From positions 1 to 13,412 of the forward strand of contig CAKOOC010000028.1 in assembly GCA_934098375.1 (NCBI GenBank): DNA of 13,412 nucleotides, in the 5' to 3' direction. The position numbers and the translations under genes are program-made. This stretch comes from an uncultured Bacilli bacterium (lineage in GTDB: Bacteria; Bacillota_I; Bacilli_A; RF39; UBA660). The notes beneath the pieces were generated by a model. That model ran no database searches. It was given only the letters and a program-made list of their open reading frames with translations, and was not told the origin of the DNA. Of the stretch, positions 1-7,017 are shown in pieces; the stretch's first letter is position 1, and every line of letters begins with the position of its first letter.

Positions 1-49
1 TAATTATATTGTATGTATAGGAATACTGTAAAAGGTTAAGGTGGAAAAA

Positions 50-115
50 ATGGGCAAAAACAGAAGAATTATTGATATTAAGAAAAGTCAAACTAATAAA
101 TTTTCGAAATTATAA
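50..115 (+). other. Short ORF with strong ribosome binding site; possible remnant of the true LTA synthase start
   Basis: An ATG at 50 has an excellent Shine-Dalgarno site (AAGGTGG, 38-44, five bases before it). It opens a 21-codon frame, MGKNRRIIDIKKSQTNKFSK plus Leu, that ends at TAA 113-115. This basic peptide looks like the cytoplasmic N-terminus that precedes the first membrane helix of LTA-synthase-family proteins. The sulfatase reading frame continues from about 111 in the next frame. My inference is that this is the original gene start, cut off from the rest by loss of the membrane-domain coding sequence. It could instead be an unrelated leader peptide. Confidence 0.4.
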
Positions 116-1580
116 AAAATTATCTCTTAATTTAGATAATGAAGAAATTTATAGTGCTAAAAATTTATATTTTAATAAACACGTTCCTAATTCTATGGCT
201 CAAACCTTTGGTATTTTAACAACCATGCGTCTAGATTTAAAAAGAACTATTACTAACTTTGAAGAAGATTTTATAACAGTTAGTAAAGAACCTAACAATA
301 GTGATAACTCAGCATCATCTAATAATAAACCTAAAAAATATAATAAAGAAGATATTGATTTTACTTCACTTATTGAAAATGAAACAAATAAAGAAATAAT
401 AAAAATTCATGAATATATGAGTGCTTCTACTCCTAGCGAAAAAAATGAATATACTGGTATGTTTAAAGGGAAAAATTTAATCGTACTTGTAGCCGAAGCC
501 TGGAATCCTATCGCTGTTAATGAAGAATTAACCCCCACTTTGTACAAATTAGTAAATACTGGTTTTAACTTTTCTAACTTCTATTCTCCTATATATTATG
601 TCAGCACATCCGATGGTGAATATGTATCTTTAACTAGCCTACTTCCTAAAGAAAGTGTGTGGAGTTTTTACAAATCAAGTAACAATTATTTACCTTATAC
701 TTATGGTAATGTATTTAAAGAAATGGGATATACTACCTATGCTTTTCATGACGGAACTTACAAATTTTATGATAGACACCTTTCCCATCCGAATATGGGA
801 TACACTTATATGGCATGCGGAAATGGTTTAGAAAAACTTATGAACTGCAAAAAATGGCCTCAAAGTGATTTAGAAATGATTAATTCAACATTTGATATGT
901 ATTCTGATAGTGAGCACTTTATGACCTACTATATGACCATATCAGGCCACTTAGAATATAACTTCGGCGGAAATAATATGGCATACAAAAATAAGTCTTT
1001 AGTTGAAAACACCAATTATAGCACTGCTATTAAAGCCTATATTGCTAGTCAAAAAGAACTAGATTCCGCTTTAGAAACATTACTTGCTAAATTAGAACAA
1101 AAAGGCATTTTAGATGATACTGTCATTGTATTATCGGCTGATCACTATCCCTATGGACTTACCCTTAACCAAATAAAAGAGGTCATGGATATAAATGATG
1201 ACAAATTTGATATTCACAAAAACAATTTAATTATTTGGAACAGTAAAATGGAAAAATCTATAAAAGTAGATAAGTATGCCGAAAGTTTAGATATCCTACC
1301 AACTATATTAAATCTCTTTGGAGTCAACTTTGATTCAAGACTTTTAATGGGAAGAGATATATTATCATCAAATGAAGACGGTTTAGTCATTTTAAATGAC
1401 CGTTCATGGATTACAGATAAAGGTAAATATAATGCTGCCACTAAAAAATTCACTCCATTTACAGATGAAGAATTAGAAGAAAATTATATAGATAAAATAA
1501 ATACTATTGTCTATAACAAATATGTCATATCAAAAAATATTTTGGAAACAAATTATTATAAATATGTATTTAACAAATAA
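72..1580 (+). CDS. LTA synthase-like sulfatase/phosphoglycerol transferase, membrane domain missing (5' end probably broken)
   Basis: The body matches the extracellular sulfatase-fold domain of lipoteichoic acid synthase-like enzymes, which move glycerol phosphate from phosphatidylglycerol onto a membrane-anchored polymer. Residues 20-65 resemble the linker that normally follows five membrane helices, and 66-95 is a low-complexity Asn/Ser/Lys spacer. Likely metal and catalytic residues are present: Glu142 (VLVAEAW), Thr179 nucleophile (VSTSDGE), His293 (SGH) and Asp357-His358 (SADH). The frame opens at a TTG (72) with no good ribosome binding site and no signal peptide or membrane helix, so an extracellular enzyme would be stranded in the cytoplasm. 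All three plus-strand frames carry stops within 1-115, so no intact membrane domain can be joined from upstream. dgt follows after 9 bases. The family is clear; function of this copy is doubtful. Confidence 0.8.
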   Translation: MILRKVKLINFRNYKKLSLNLDNEEIYSAKNLYFNKHVPNSMAQTFGILTTMRLDLKRTITNFEEDFITVSKEPNNSDNSASSNNKPKKYNKEDIDFTSLIENETNKEIIKIHEYMSASTPSEKNEYTGMFKGKNLIVLVAEAWNPIAVNEELTPTLYKLVNTGFNFSNFYSPIYYVSTSDGEYVSLTSLLPKESVWSFYKSSNNYLPYTYGNVFKEMGYTTYAFHDGTYKFYDRHLSHPNMGYTYMACGNGLEKLMNCKKWPQSDLEMINSTFDMYSDSEHFMTYYMTISGHLEYNFGGNNMAYKNKSLVENTNYSTAIKAYIASQKELDSALETLLAKLEQKGILDDTVIVLSADHYPYGLTLNQIKEVMDINDDKFDIHKNNLIIWNSKMEKSIKVDKYAESLDILPTILNLFGVNFDSRLLMGRDILSSNEDGLVILNDRSWITDKGKYNAATKKFTPFTDEELEENYIDKINTIVYNKYVISKNILETNYYKYVFNK

Positions 1581-1589
1581 GGAGTTATT

Positions 1590-2708
1590 ATGGATATAAA
1601 AAAAACAATGCTTAAACAAGAAAATTATTATTCAAAGTATGCAACATTTGACAAAGACGCTATTAGATTAAAGGAATATATTCCTGATATTAGACCTAAT
1701 TATTATCGTGATATTGATCGCATCATTCATAGTTGTTCTTATACTCGTTATATGGACAAAACTCAAGTTTTTTCTTTAAATGATAACGATAATATTTCTA
1801 AAAGAATGGTCCACGTTCAATTGGTAAGTAAAATTGCCAGAACTATTGGTAGAGCCCTATCTTTAAATGAAGATTTAATTGAAGCTATTAGTTTAGGCCA
1901 TGATTTAGGTCATGTTCCTTTTGGTCATGAAGGCGAAAAAATTTTAAATGAGATATCTCTAAAACACAATGAAGGTTATTTTAATCATAATGTTCAAAGT
2001 GTAAGAGAACTTATGACTTTAGAAGAAAATGGTAAAGGAAAAAATATAACGGTGCAAGTTCTTGATGGAATTTTATGTCACAATGGAGAATTAGAACTTC
2101 ACAAGTATAAACACAAAAAGAAAAGCGTTAAAGATTTCTTAACTGATTACTTGAATTGTTATAAAATCAAAGGATACACTAAAACCTTGGTTCCCATGAC
2201 TTTAGAAGGCTGTGTTGTAAGATTATCTGACATCATTGCTTATCTAGGAAGAGACATTGAAGACGCGGAAAGAATTGGCATGTTTGATAAAAATATTATT
2301 CCTGATAATATTAAAAGCATTTTAGGCTCTACTAATCACGATATAGTTAATACCATTATTTTAGATGTTATAAAAAATAGTGAAGGAAAATCTTACATAT
2401 CTGTTAGCAATGAAATATTTGTGGCTATTAAAGAGTTAAAAGCATTTAATTATAAAAATATTTATGAAAAGTGTCATACTAAAGAAGAACTAGAAAATTA
2501 TAAATATATGTTTAACTTTCTTTTTGATAAACTTTTAGATACAATAAAAAAAGAAGATAAAAATCATAATATCTTCAAAATGTACTTAAATAGTATGGAT
2601 GAAAATTATTTAAAAAATACCACTGATGAAAGAAAAGTTATCGACTACATAGCTGGTATGACCGACGATTACTTTCTTAAAGAATATAAAAACTATCAAG
2701 AATCTTGA
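1590..2708 (+). CDS. dgt: HD-domain deoxyguanosine triphosphate triphosphohydrolase-like protein
   Basis: A dNTPase of the Dgt/SAMHD1-like HD family, which splits dNTPs to deoxynucleosides and triphosphate. The HD metal site is complete: His75 (MVHVQLV), the His104-Asp105 pair in GHDLGHVPFGHEGE, and Asp214 in RLSDIIAYLGRDIEDA; His133 (FNHN) is probably also in the active site. The N-terminal SCSYTRYMDKTQVF stretch is typical of the family. At 372 residues it is the length of the shorter Gram-positive members. The start is set by AAGGAG at 1579-1584 before ATG 1590, 9 bases after the upstream stop, so it is probably co-transcribed with the LTA synthase-like gene. Its TGA lies inside the bidirectional terminator it shares with rny. 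Substrate preference cannot be read from sequence. Confidence 0.88.
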   Translation: MDIKKTMLKQENYYSKYATFDKDAIRLKEYIPDIRPNYYRDIDRIIHSCSYTRYMDKTQVFSLNDNDNISKRMVHVQLVSKIARTIGRALSLNEDLIEAISLGHDLGHVPFGHEGEKILNEISLKHNEGYFNHNVQSVRELMTLEENGKGKNITVQVLDGILCHNGELELHKYKHKKKSVKDFLTDYLNCYKIKGYTKTLVPMTLEGCVVRLSDIIAYLGRDIEDAERIGMFDKNIIPDNIKSILGSTNHDIVNTIILDVIKNSEGKSYISVSNEIFVAIKELKAFNYKNIYEKCHTKEELENYKYMFNFLFDKLLDTIKKEDKNHNIFKMYLNSMDENYLKNTTDERKVIDYIAGMTDDYFLKEYKNYQES

Positions 2709-2720
2709 TAGTTTTATTTT
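2689..2720. terminator. Bidirectional terminator between dgt-like gene and rny
   Basis: A perfect 12-bp inverted repeat, AAAACTATCAAG (2689-2700), loop AAT, CTTGATAGTTTT (2704-2715). It is followed by a T-rich tail on the plus strand (ATTTT) and, on the minus strand, by TTTATATT. It serves two converging genes: the dgt TGA (2706-2708) lies in the right arm and the rny stop (2714-2716) starts at the end of it. Confidence 0.85.
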
Positions 2721-4267
2721 GCTTCTTCTAAAGCTCTTGTTTCTCTTATTACTGTAATTTTAATGGTTCCTGGATATTGCATTTCAGCTTCAATTTTATC
2801 TTTCATTTCTCTCGCAATTTTAAATGATGTTAAATCATCAACTTCATCTGGCTTTACAATAACTCTCACTTCACGTCCCGCTTGCATTGCATAAGTTTTT
2901 TCTACACCATCAAAACTATTACCAATATTTTCAAGGTCTTCTAAACGTTTAATATAATTTTCCATAGAGTCATTTCTTGCGCCTGGTCTTGCTGCTGATA
3001 ATGTATCCGCAATTGATACTAAAACCGCAATAATACTTTTTGGTTCTGTTCCTCCATGATGAGATAAAATTGAATTTAATACTACTTCACTTTCACCATA
3101 TTTCTTTGCTAAATCAGCACCAATCTCAACATGACTACCTTCCATTTCAAAATCAATTGCTTTACCAATATCATGTAATAGTCCGGCTCTTTTAGCAAGT
3201 ATTACATTTTCACCTAATTCACCAGCCATAATCCCACAAAGATTAGCAACTTCAATTGAATGTTTTAAAGCATTTTGACCATAACTAGTTCTAAAATTTA
3301 ATTTACCAATTAAATTTACTAGACTAGGATCAATTTTAGTAATTCCTAATTCATAAATTGCTTCATTACCAATTTCTGTAACTCTTGTATTCATATCCTT
3401 ACATACTTTATCATATATTTCTTCAATTCTCGTTGGATGAATACGTCCATCTTTTATAAGTGTTTCAATAGTTTCCTTAGCAATTTCCCTTCTAAAAGGA
3501 TCAAATGTTGAAATAACAATGGCTTCCGGAGTATCATCAATTAACAAATCAACCCCTGTTACAGCTTCAAAAGTACGAATATTACGTCCTTCTCTACCTA
3601 TTAATCTTCCCTTCATTTCATCACTAGGTAAACTAATAGTTGTAACTGTCTGTATAGATGCTACATCATTTGAATATTTTTCCATCGCATCTACTAATAA
3701 ACTTTTTGCTTTTTTATCAACTTCAAGTTTAGCTTCTGCTTCTTTATCCTTGATAAATTCAGCTATTTCCTTACTCATACTAGTTTCAACTTTTTCCATA
3801 ACTAAGTCATGAGCTTTTTCTTTTGATAGCTTAGAAATTTTTTCTAAATTATCCATTTCTTCTCTAAGAAGTTCATCCATTTTTAATTCTTTTTCTTGTA
3901 TTGCTTTTTGAAGATTATTTAAATTTTGATCTTTTTGTTCTAATAAGTTGTCTCTATTTTGAAGCATTTCCTCTCTTTTATCAAGAGATTTTTCACGTTG
4001 CATAAGTCTTTCTTCAGCTTTTTCAGCTTCTAACTTTCTTTCTTTGACTTCGCGATCTGCCTCCTGTTTTAATTTAAAAGTTTCTTCTTTTAATTCAATG
4101 ATACTATCTCTTTTAGCTTTATCAGCTTCTTTTTTAGCATCACTTATTATTTTTTCAGCCTTTTTACCAGCACCAGCACCAGTTAATATAATAATTGCAT
4201 AGATAGTGCCACCACCAAGTAATAGTCCAATAAAAAGAGTTAAAATGGAAGCTGCATTAAAATCCAT
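2714..4267 (-). CDS. rny: Ribonuclease Y (endoribonuclease, mRNA decay)
   Basis: RNase Y is the membrane-anchored endonuclease that starts mRNA decay in many Gram-positive bacteria. In the 517-residue form chosen here: a transmembrane helix (about 5-29), a long Lys/Glu-rich coiled coil (about 33-195), a KH domain with GRLIGREGRNI (220-230), and an HD domain with His365-Asp366 (LLHDIGKA) and SHHGG near 402-406. Length and positions fit the 520-residue Bacillus enzyme. ATG 4267 is chosen because GGAGG sits 6 bases upstream; the frame is open to an ATG at 4306, but that has no ribosome binding site and lies about 9 bases from the predicted transcript start. It lies downstream of recA, with its own promoter after the recA terminator. 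RNase Y and the PNPase in this window are known degradosome-type partners. Confidence 0.97.
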   Translation of the reverse strand: MDFNAASILTLFIGLLLGGGTIYAIIILTGAGAGKKAEKIISDAKKEADKAKRDSIIELKEETFKLKQEADREVKERKLEAEKAEERLMQREKSLDKREEMLQNRDNLLEQKDQNLNNLQKAIQEKELKMDELLREEMDNLEKISKLSKEKAHDLVMEKVETSMSKEIAEFIKDKEAEAKLEVDKKAKSLLVDAMEKYSNDVASIQTVTTISLPSDEMKGRLIGREGRNIRTFEAVTGVDLLIDDTPEAIVISTFDPFRREIAKETIETLIKDGRIHPTRIEEIYDKVCKDMNTRVTEIGNEAIYELGITKIDPSLVNLIGKLNFRTSYGQNALKHSIEVANLCGIMAGELGENVILAKRAGLLHDIGKAIDFEMEGSHVEIGADLAKKYGESEVVLNSILSHHGGTEPKSIIAVLVSIADTLSAARPGARNDSMENYIKRLEDLENIGNSFDGVEKTYAMQAGREVRVIVKPDEVDDLTSFKIAREMKDKIEAEMQYPGTIKITVIRETRALEEAK

Positions 4268-4321
4268 AATGTTCCTCCACTTTCTATCATAGAAAATTAC
4301 TTTCATAATATCTATACTTTT

Positions 4322-4350
4322 ATTATAAAGTTATTTTGTTAAATAATCAA
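4322..4350 (-). promoter_or_regulatory. Sigma-A-type promoter of rny
   Basis: On the minus strand, TTGATT (4350-4345), a 17-base spacer, then a perfect TATAAT (4327-4322). It lies between the recA terminator and rny, giving a leader of about 45-50 bases with the ribosome binding site near its end. rny can therefore be transcribed independently of recA. Confidence 0.8.
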
Positions 4351-4360
4351 GAATAAGAGA

Positions 4361-4391
4361 AAAAAATTATAAAACGGTGTGTTTTATAATT
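4361..4391 (-). terminator. Rho-independent terminator of recA
   Basis: A perfect 11-bp stem, AATTATAAAAC (4365-4375) with GTTTTATAATT (4381-4391) and a 5-base loop, followed on the minus strand by a run of six T (opposite 4366-4361). The stem starts on the recA stop codon (4390-4392). Confidence 0.85.
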
Positions 4392-5415
4392 AATTCTTCT
4401 TTTCTTTATTTTTAATAGTAATTTGATAAGCCTCTCTAACCTTGTTTTCAATTTCTTCCATTAATGCTGGATTATCCTTCAAATATTGTTTAACATTTTC
4501 TCTGCCTTGACCAATTTTCTCGCCATTATAACTAAACCAAGCACCAGATTTATTAATAATATCCTTACTACTTGCTAAATCGACTAATTCACCAGTCTTA
4601 CTAATACCTTCTCCATACATAATATCTACTACTGCTGTTTTAAAAGGAGGTGCCACTTTATTTTTAACTACTTTAATATTTGTCTTATTACCAACAACAC
4701 TATCACCTAATTTAATTTGTTCACCTCTTCTTATATCAAGTCTAATTGTAGAATAAAATTTTAAGGCTCTGCCACCTGGCGTGGTTTCTGGATTTCCAAA
4801 TAATACACCAACTTTTTCTCTTAACTGATTAATAAATATTGCAGTTGTTTTAGTTTTATTAATAGTGCCTGATAATTTTCTTAAAGCTTGACTCATTAAT
4901 CTTGCTTGAAGTCCAACATGAGAATCTCCCATTTCTCCTTCAATTTCTGCTTGTGGAACTAATGCAGCTACAGAGTCTATTACTACTATATTTACAGCTT
5001 CACTTCTTACTAAAGCTTCGCAAATTTCTAAAGCCTGCTCACCAGTATCTGGTTGACTTAATAATAGTTCATCAATATCTACGCCTAATTTTTTAGCATA
5101 TACAGGATCTAAAGCATGTTCAGCATCAATAAAAGCAGCTCTGCCACCTTCTTTCTGCACTTCTGCAATTGCTTCCAATGCTATTGTGGTTTTACCAGAA
5201 GATTCTGGTCCATATATTTCAATAATTCTTCCTTTAGGAAAACCACCAACACCTAAAGCTATATCAAGGCCCAATGAACCAGATGGTGTAACATCAATTT
5301 CCATATGTTCACTACTACCAAGCTTCATTATTGCACCCTTACCAAATTGTTTTTCAATATCAGCAAGAACTTGCTCTAAAGCTTTATCCTTATCTTTTAC
5401 ATCAATACTTTTCAA
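4390..5415 (-). CDS. recA: RecA recombinase
   Basis: The homologous-recombination and SOS-inducing ATPase. It pairs single-stranded DNA with duplex DNA and promotes LexA self-cleavage. At 341 residues it is full length. Visible: Walker A GPESSGKT (69-76), Walker B VVIDSVAAL (144-152), the DNA-binding loop L2 region NQLREKVGVLFGNPETTPGG (196-215) and a lysine-rich acidic-poor tail (NKEKKN). The start is TTG at 5415-5413 with AGGTGA eight bases upstream; the next in-frame Met is residue 30, too far in. It has its own promoter and a LexA box, and its own terminator. It follows pgsA as in Bacillus, but without the usual cinA between them. Confidence 0.98.
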   Translation of the reverse strand: MKSIDVKDKDKALEQVLADIEKQFGKGAIMKLGSSEHMEIDVTPSGSLGLDIALGVGGFPKGRIIEIYGPESSGKTTIALEAIAEVQKEGGRAAFIDAEHALDPVYAKKLGVDIDELLLSQPDTGEQALEICEALVRSEAVNIVVIDSVAALVPQAEIEGEMGDSHVGLQARLMSQALRKLSGTINKTKTTAIFINQLREKVGVLFGNPETTPGGRALKFYSTIRLDIRRGEQIKLGDSVVGNKTNIKVVKNKVAPPFKTAVVDIMYGEGISKTGELVDLASSKDIINKSGAWFSYNGEKIGQGRENVKQYLKDNPALMEEIENKVREAYQITIKNKEKKN

Positions 5416-5449
5416 GTTAAATTCACCTATTTCTTTCTCTTACAAGTTA

Positions 5450-5478
5450 ATTTTAATATATTAATATTCAAAAGTCAA
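5450..5478 (-). promoter_or_regulatory. Sigma-A-type promoter of recA
   Basis: On the minus strand, TTGACT (5478-5473), a 17-base spacer, TAAAAT (5455-5450). The -10 is about 35 bases upstream of the TTG start codon. The LexA box lies just upstream of the -35. Confidence 0.8.
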
Positions 5479-5487
5479 CACTTTTCT

Positions 5488-5501
5488 CGAATAATTGTTC
5501 G
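5488..5501. promoter_or_regulatory. LexA/DinR (SOS) box upstream of recA
   Basis: CGAATAATTGTTCG on the plus strand, CGAACAATTATTCG on the minus strand. This matches the Gram-positive SOS consensus CGAAC-N4-GTTCG with one mismatch. It sits 9 bases upstream of the recA -35 hexamer. It implies that recA is damage-inducible and that the genome encodes a LexA of the Bacillus type. Confidence 0.8.
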
Positions 5502-5520
5502 GCAAATTTTAAAAATTGGC

Positions 5521-5552
5521 AAAATTAAAAAAGTGCCGTATTTAAGCACTTT
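5521..5552 (-). terminator. Terminator after pgsA
   Basis: Minus-strand hairpin with a 7-bp stem AAAGTGC (5552-5546) / GCACTTT (5536-5530) and a 9-base loop, followed by TTTAATTTT. It begins 3 bases after the pgsA stop codon (5558-5556), separating pgsA transcription from the SOS-controlled recA. Confidence 0.65.
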
Positions 5553-5555
5553 AAA

Positions 5556-6152
5556 TTAAATTTTTTTAAATATAAATTCTTTATTAGAAATAAAATACTG
5601 AATTCCTGAATAAATTGAAAGAACTGTAGCTACTAAAACTAAATAATAGCCTAAACTAACATTAAATAATTCAAACGGTAAATTCGCAAAAAATACTAAT
5701 GAAAGTCCAATCATCATACAAATAGTTTTAAGTTTTCCCCAAATAGAAGCTGCTACAACTTTGCCTTTTGATCCAGCAATCATTTTAACACAATCAACCG
5801 CTGTATCCCTAGTTATAATAATAACTGGTATAACAACTGGCAAAACACCATCACACGCTAAAATAATTAAAACCCCATTTACTAAAATCTTATCAGCAAT
5901 TGCATCCATTACTTTTCCAAAATCTGTCACAATATTTCTTTTTCTAGCAATGTTACCATCCAAAAAATCAGTAACTGAAGCAATAATAAATAAAATTCCA
6001 CATATAATATACTTCAAATCTAAAGTGACTTTACCCATCACTAAATATTTAGGAAATTCATATCCAACATCATACCAAGGAAAAAGCATAATAATTAATA
6101 TTATAATAGATAAAACTATTCTTCCCATTGTAATCTTATTCGGTAAATTCAT
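5556..6152 (-). CDS. pgsA: CDP-diacylglycerol--glycerol-3-phosphate 3-phosphatidyltransferase
   Basis: Makes phosphatidylglycerol phosphate from CDP-diacylglycerol and glycerol 3-phosphate, the committed step to phosphatidylglycerol, in the cytoplasmic membrane. The CDP-alcohol phosphotransferase signature is complete: Asp62, Asp65-Gly66, Ala69-Arg70, Gly79, Asp83 and Asp87 (DGNIAR...DFGKVMDAIAD). Hydrophobic segments lie at about 10-25, 47-62, 93-115, 143-158 and 168-188. The 198-residue length is normal. AGGAGGA at 6167-6161 sets the ATG, and it overlaps the stop codon of the upstream rodZ-like gene, so translation is probably coupled. Phosphatidylglycerol is also the substrate of LTA synthases such as the family member at the left end. 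Confidence 0.95.
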   Translation of the reverse strand: MNLPNKITMGRIVLSIIILIIMLFPWYDVGYEFPKYLVMGKVTLDLKYIICGILFIIASVTDFLDGNIARKRNIVTDFGKVMDAIADKILVNGVLIILACDGVLPVVIPVIIITRDTAVDCVKMIAGSKGKVVAASIWGKLKTICMMIGLSLVFFANLPFELFNVSLGYYLVLVATVLSIYSGIQYFISNKEFIFKKI

Positions 6153-6165
6153 ATATTGATTCCTC

Positions 6166-6642
6166 CTACTTATTAAAATAACTTAACACATTCGTTGTCA
6201 TATTACCAATCGTAATCTGCTTAATACTCCATATAATTGCAAGTATAACTAATATAACAACAACCACAATTGTTATTACAAAATGTTTATTACTAGCAAT
6301 TGGTACTAACTTAGTATAAGGCGAAGCAATTCTTTCTTCTTCTTGTTCTGCTTTTCTAGTATCTATCGCAGCTTTTTTTATTTCATTCATTGGTATTTTC
6401 GATGTTTTCTCAAATAAATACTCATTAAATTCATCTATTACTTCATCACTATCTAGTCCTAAATATTTTGCATATTCCATAATATATTTTTTTAATTCAA
6501 ATATATCTTTAAACGCTCCAATATTACCTTCTTCAATTTGTTTTAAAGATATCACTGGAATGTTTAAATCTTTACTAACTTCTTCTATACTAACCCCTGA
6601 CATTTCCCTTGTACCTTTAAGTACGTCACCTATATTATTAAT
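6166..6642 (-). CDS. RodZ-like HTH membrane protein, probable AUU start
   Basis: A short RodZ/YmfM-type protein. From the proposed start it has 158 residues: a RodZ-type helix-turn-helix (about 4-70, beginning NNIGDVLKGTREMSGVSIEE), a charged linker (81-118), one transmembrane helix (120-140) and only about 18 residues outside. It lacks the larger extracellular domain of standard RodZ, which links MreB to wall synthesis. The first in-frame ATG (6603) would cut off helix 1 of the HTH and has only a weak AAGGG three bases away. Between the in-frame TGA and that ATG there is no ATG, GTG or TTG. The strong site GAGGTGA (6655-6649) points six bases on to ATT (6642-6640). An AUU start fits best; a one-base sequence error is the alternative. 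Its place before pgsA matches Bacillus rodZ. Confidence 0.8.
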   Translation of the reverse strand: MNNIGDVLKGTREMSGVSIEEVSKDLNIPVISLKQIEEGNIGAFKDIFELKKYIMEYAKYLGLDSDEVIDEFNEYLFEKTSKIPMNEIKKAAIDTRKAEQEEERIASPYTKLVPIASNKHFVITIVVVVILVILAIIWSIKQITIGNMTTNVLSYFNK

Positions 6643-6648
6643 AAAATG

Positions 6649-6655
6649 TCACCTC
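6649..6655 (-). promoter_or_regulatory. Ribosome binding site that decides the rodZ-like start
   Basis: GAGGTGA, a 7-base match to the anti-Shine-Dalgarno complement, lies six bases upstream of the in-frame ATT at 6642 and 45 bases upstream of the first ATG (6603). It also carries the in-frame TGA (6651-6649) that bounds the reading frame. It follows closely on the T-run that ends rnpB. Confidence 0.6.
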
Positions 6656-6670
6656 TTTAATAAAAAAAAC

Positions 6671-7017
6671 AATAATATCAAATAAGCCATGTTCTGTACC
6701 CTTTAAGGGTGGCAAACATTTATCTTACTATTACTAGCACCTTTTTAAAACTTATCATTCGCTTTAAAAAAGTTCCCCTACCAAAATTTGGGTTTCTCGC
6801 TTGTGGGGTTTACCACGTTCCACTATACCAGTTTCCCAGTATACTCGTCTCTTTGGCACTTTTATATCTAATATAACCATTTAAGGTTACCTCGAAGCCG
6901 TTAGTAAAACTACCTAAGGTTATTTATTCCCTTAGCACAAACACTAAAATCATCACAGATTTTGCGAGCATGGACTTTCCTCTACACATATATGCAGCGT
7001 TTGCCTATGATATTATT
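6671..7017 (-). ncRNA. rnpB: RNase P RNA (type B-like)
   Basis: The catalytic RNA of RNase P, which trims tRNA 5' ends. Conserved blocks in order on the minus strand: GCTGCATATATGTGTAGAGG, then AAAGTCCATGCTCGC (opposite about 6966-6998), GTGTTTGTGCTAAGGGAA, AAAGTGCCA...GACGAG, GTGGAACGTGGTAAACCCC, AGCGAGAAACCCAAATTTTG, GTAGGGGAA (the tRNA CCA-contact loop region), and ACAGAACATGGCTTA (6697-6683). They align with Bacillus RNase P RNA. Helix P1 is a perfect 10-bp pairing of 7017-7008 with 6680-6671. A GTTTTTTTTATT tail follows, so P1 probably doubles as the terminator stem. At about 347 bases it is shorter than the roughly 400-base Bacillus RNA; the 3' P18/P19 region is reduced to a small ACCCTTAAAGGGT hairpin. 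Its 5' end overlaps the gpsB stop. Confidence 0.96.

Noticed and set aside
72..140. The first 20 residues in the sulfatase frame (KVKLINFRNYKKLSLNL) resemble the N-terminus of RecF.
   Set aside because: No Walker A or other RecF motif follows, the match stops as the LtaS-type linker begins, and no dnaN or S4-domain gene is visible upstream. The residues come from a stretch where the better-signalled frame reads differently. Chance similarity is more likely, though a rearranged junction is not excluded.
3519..3812. Open frame antisense to rny.
   Set aside because: No ribosome binding site, no recognisable protein, and it lies opposite a well-supported RNase Y KH/coiled-coil region. Similar antisense frames opposite recA, pgsA, pnp and the LTA synthase-like gene were rejected for the same reason.
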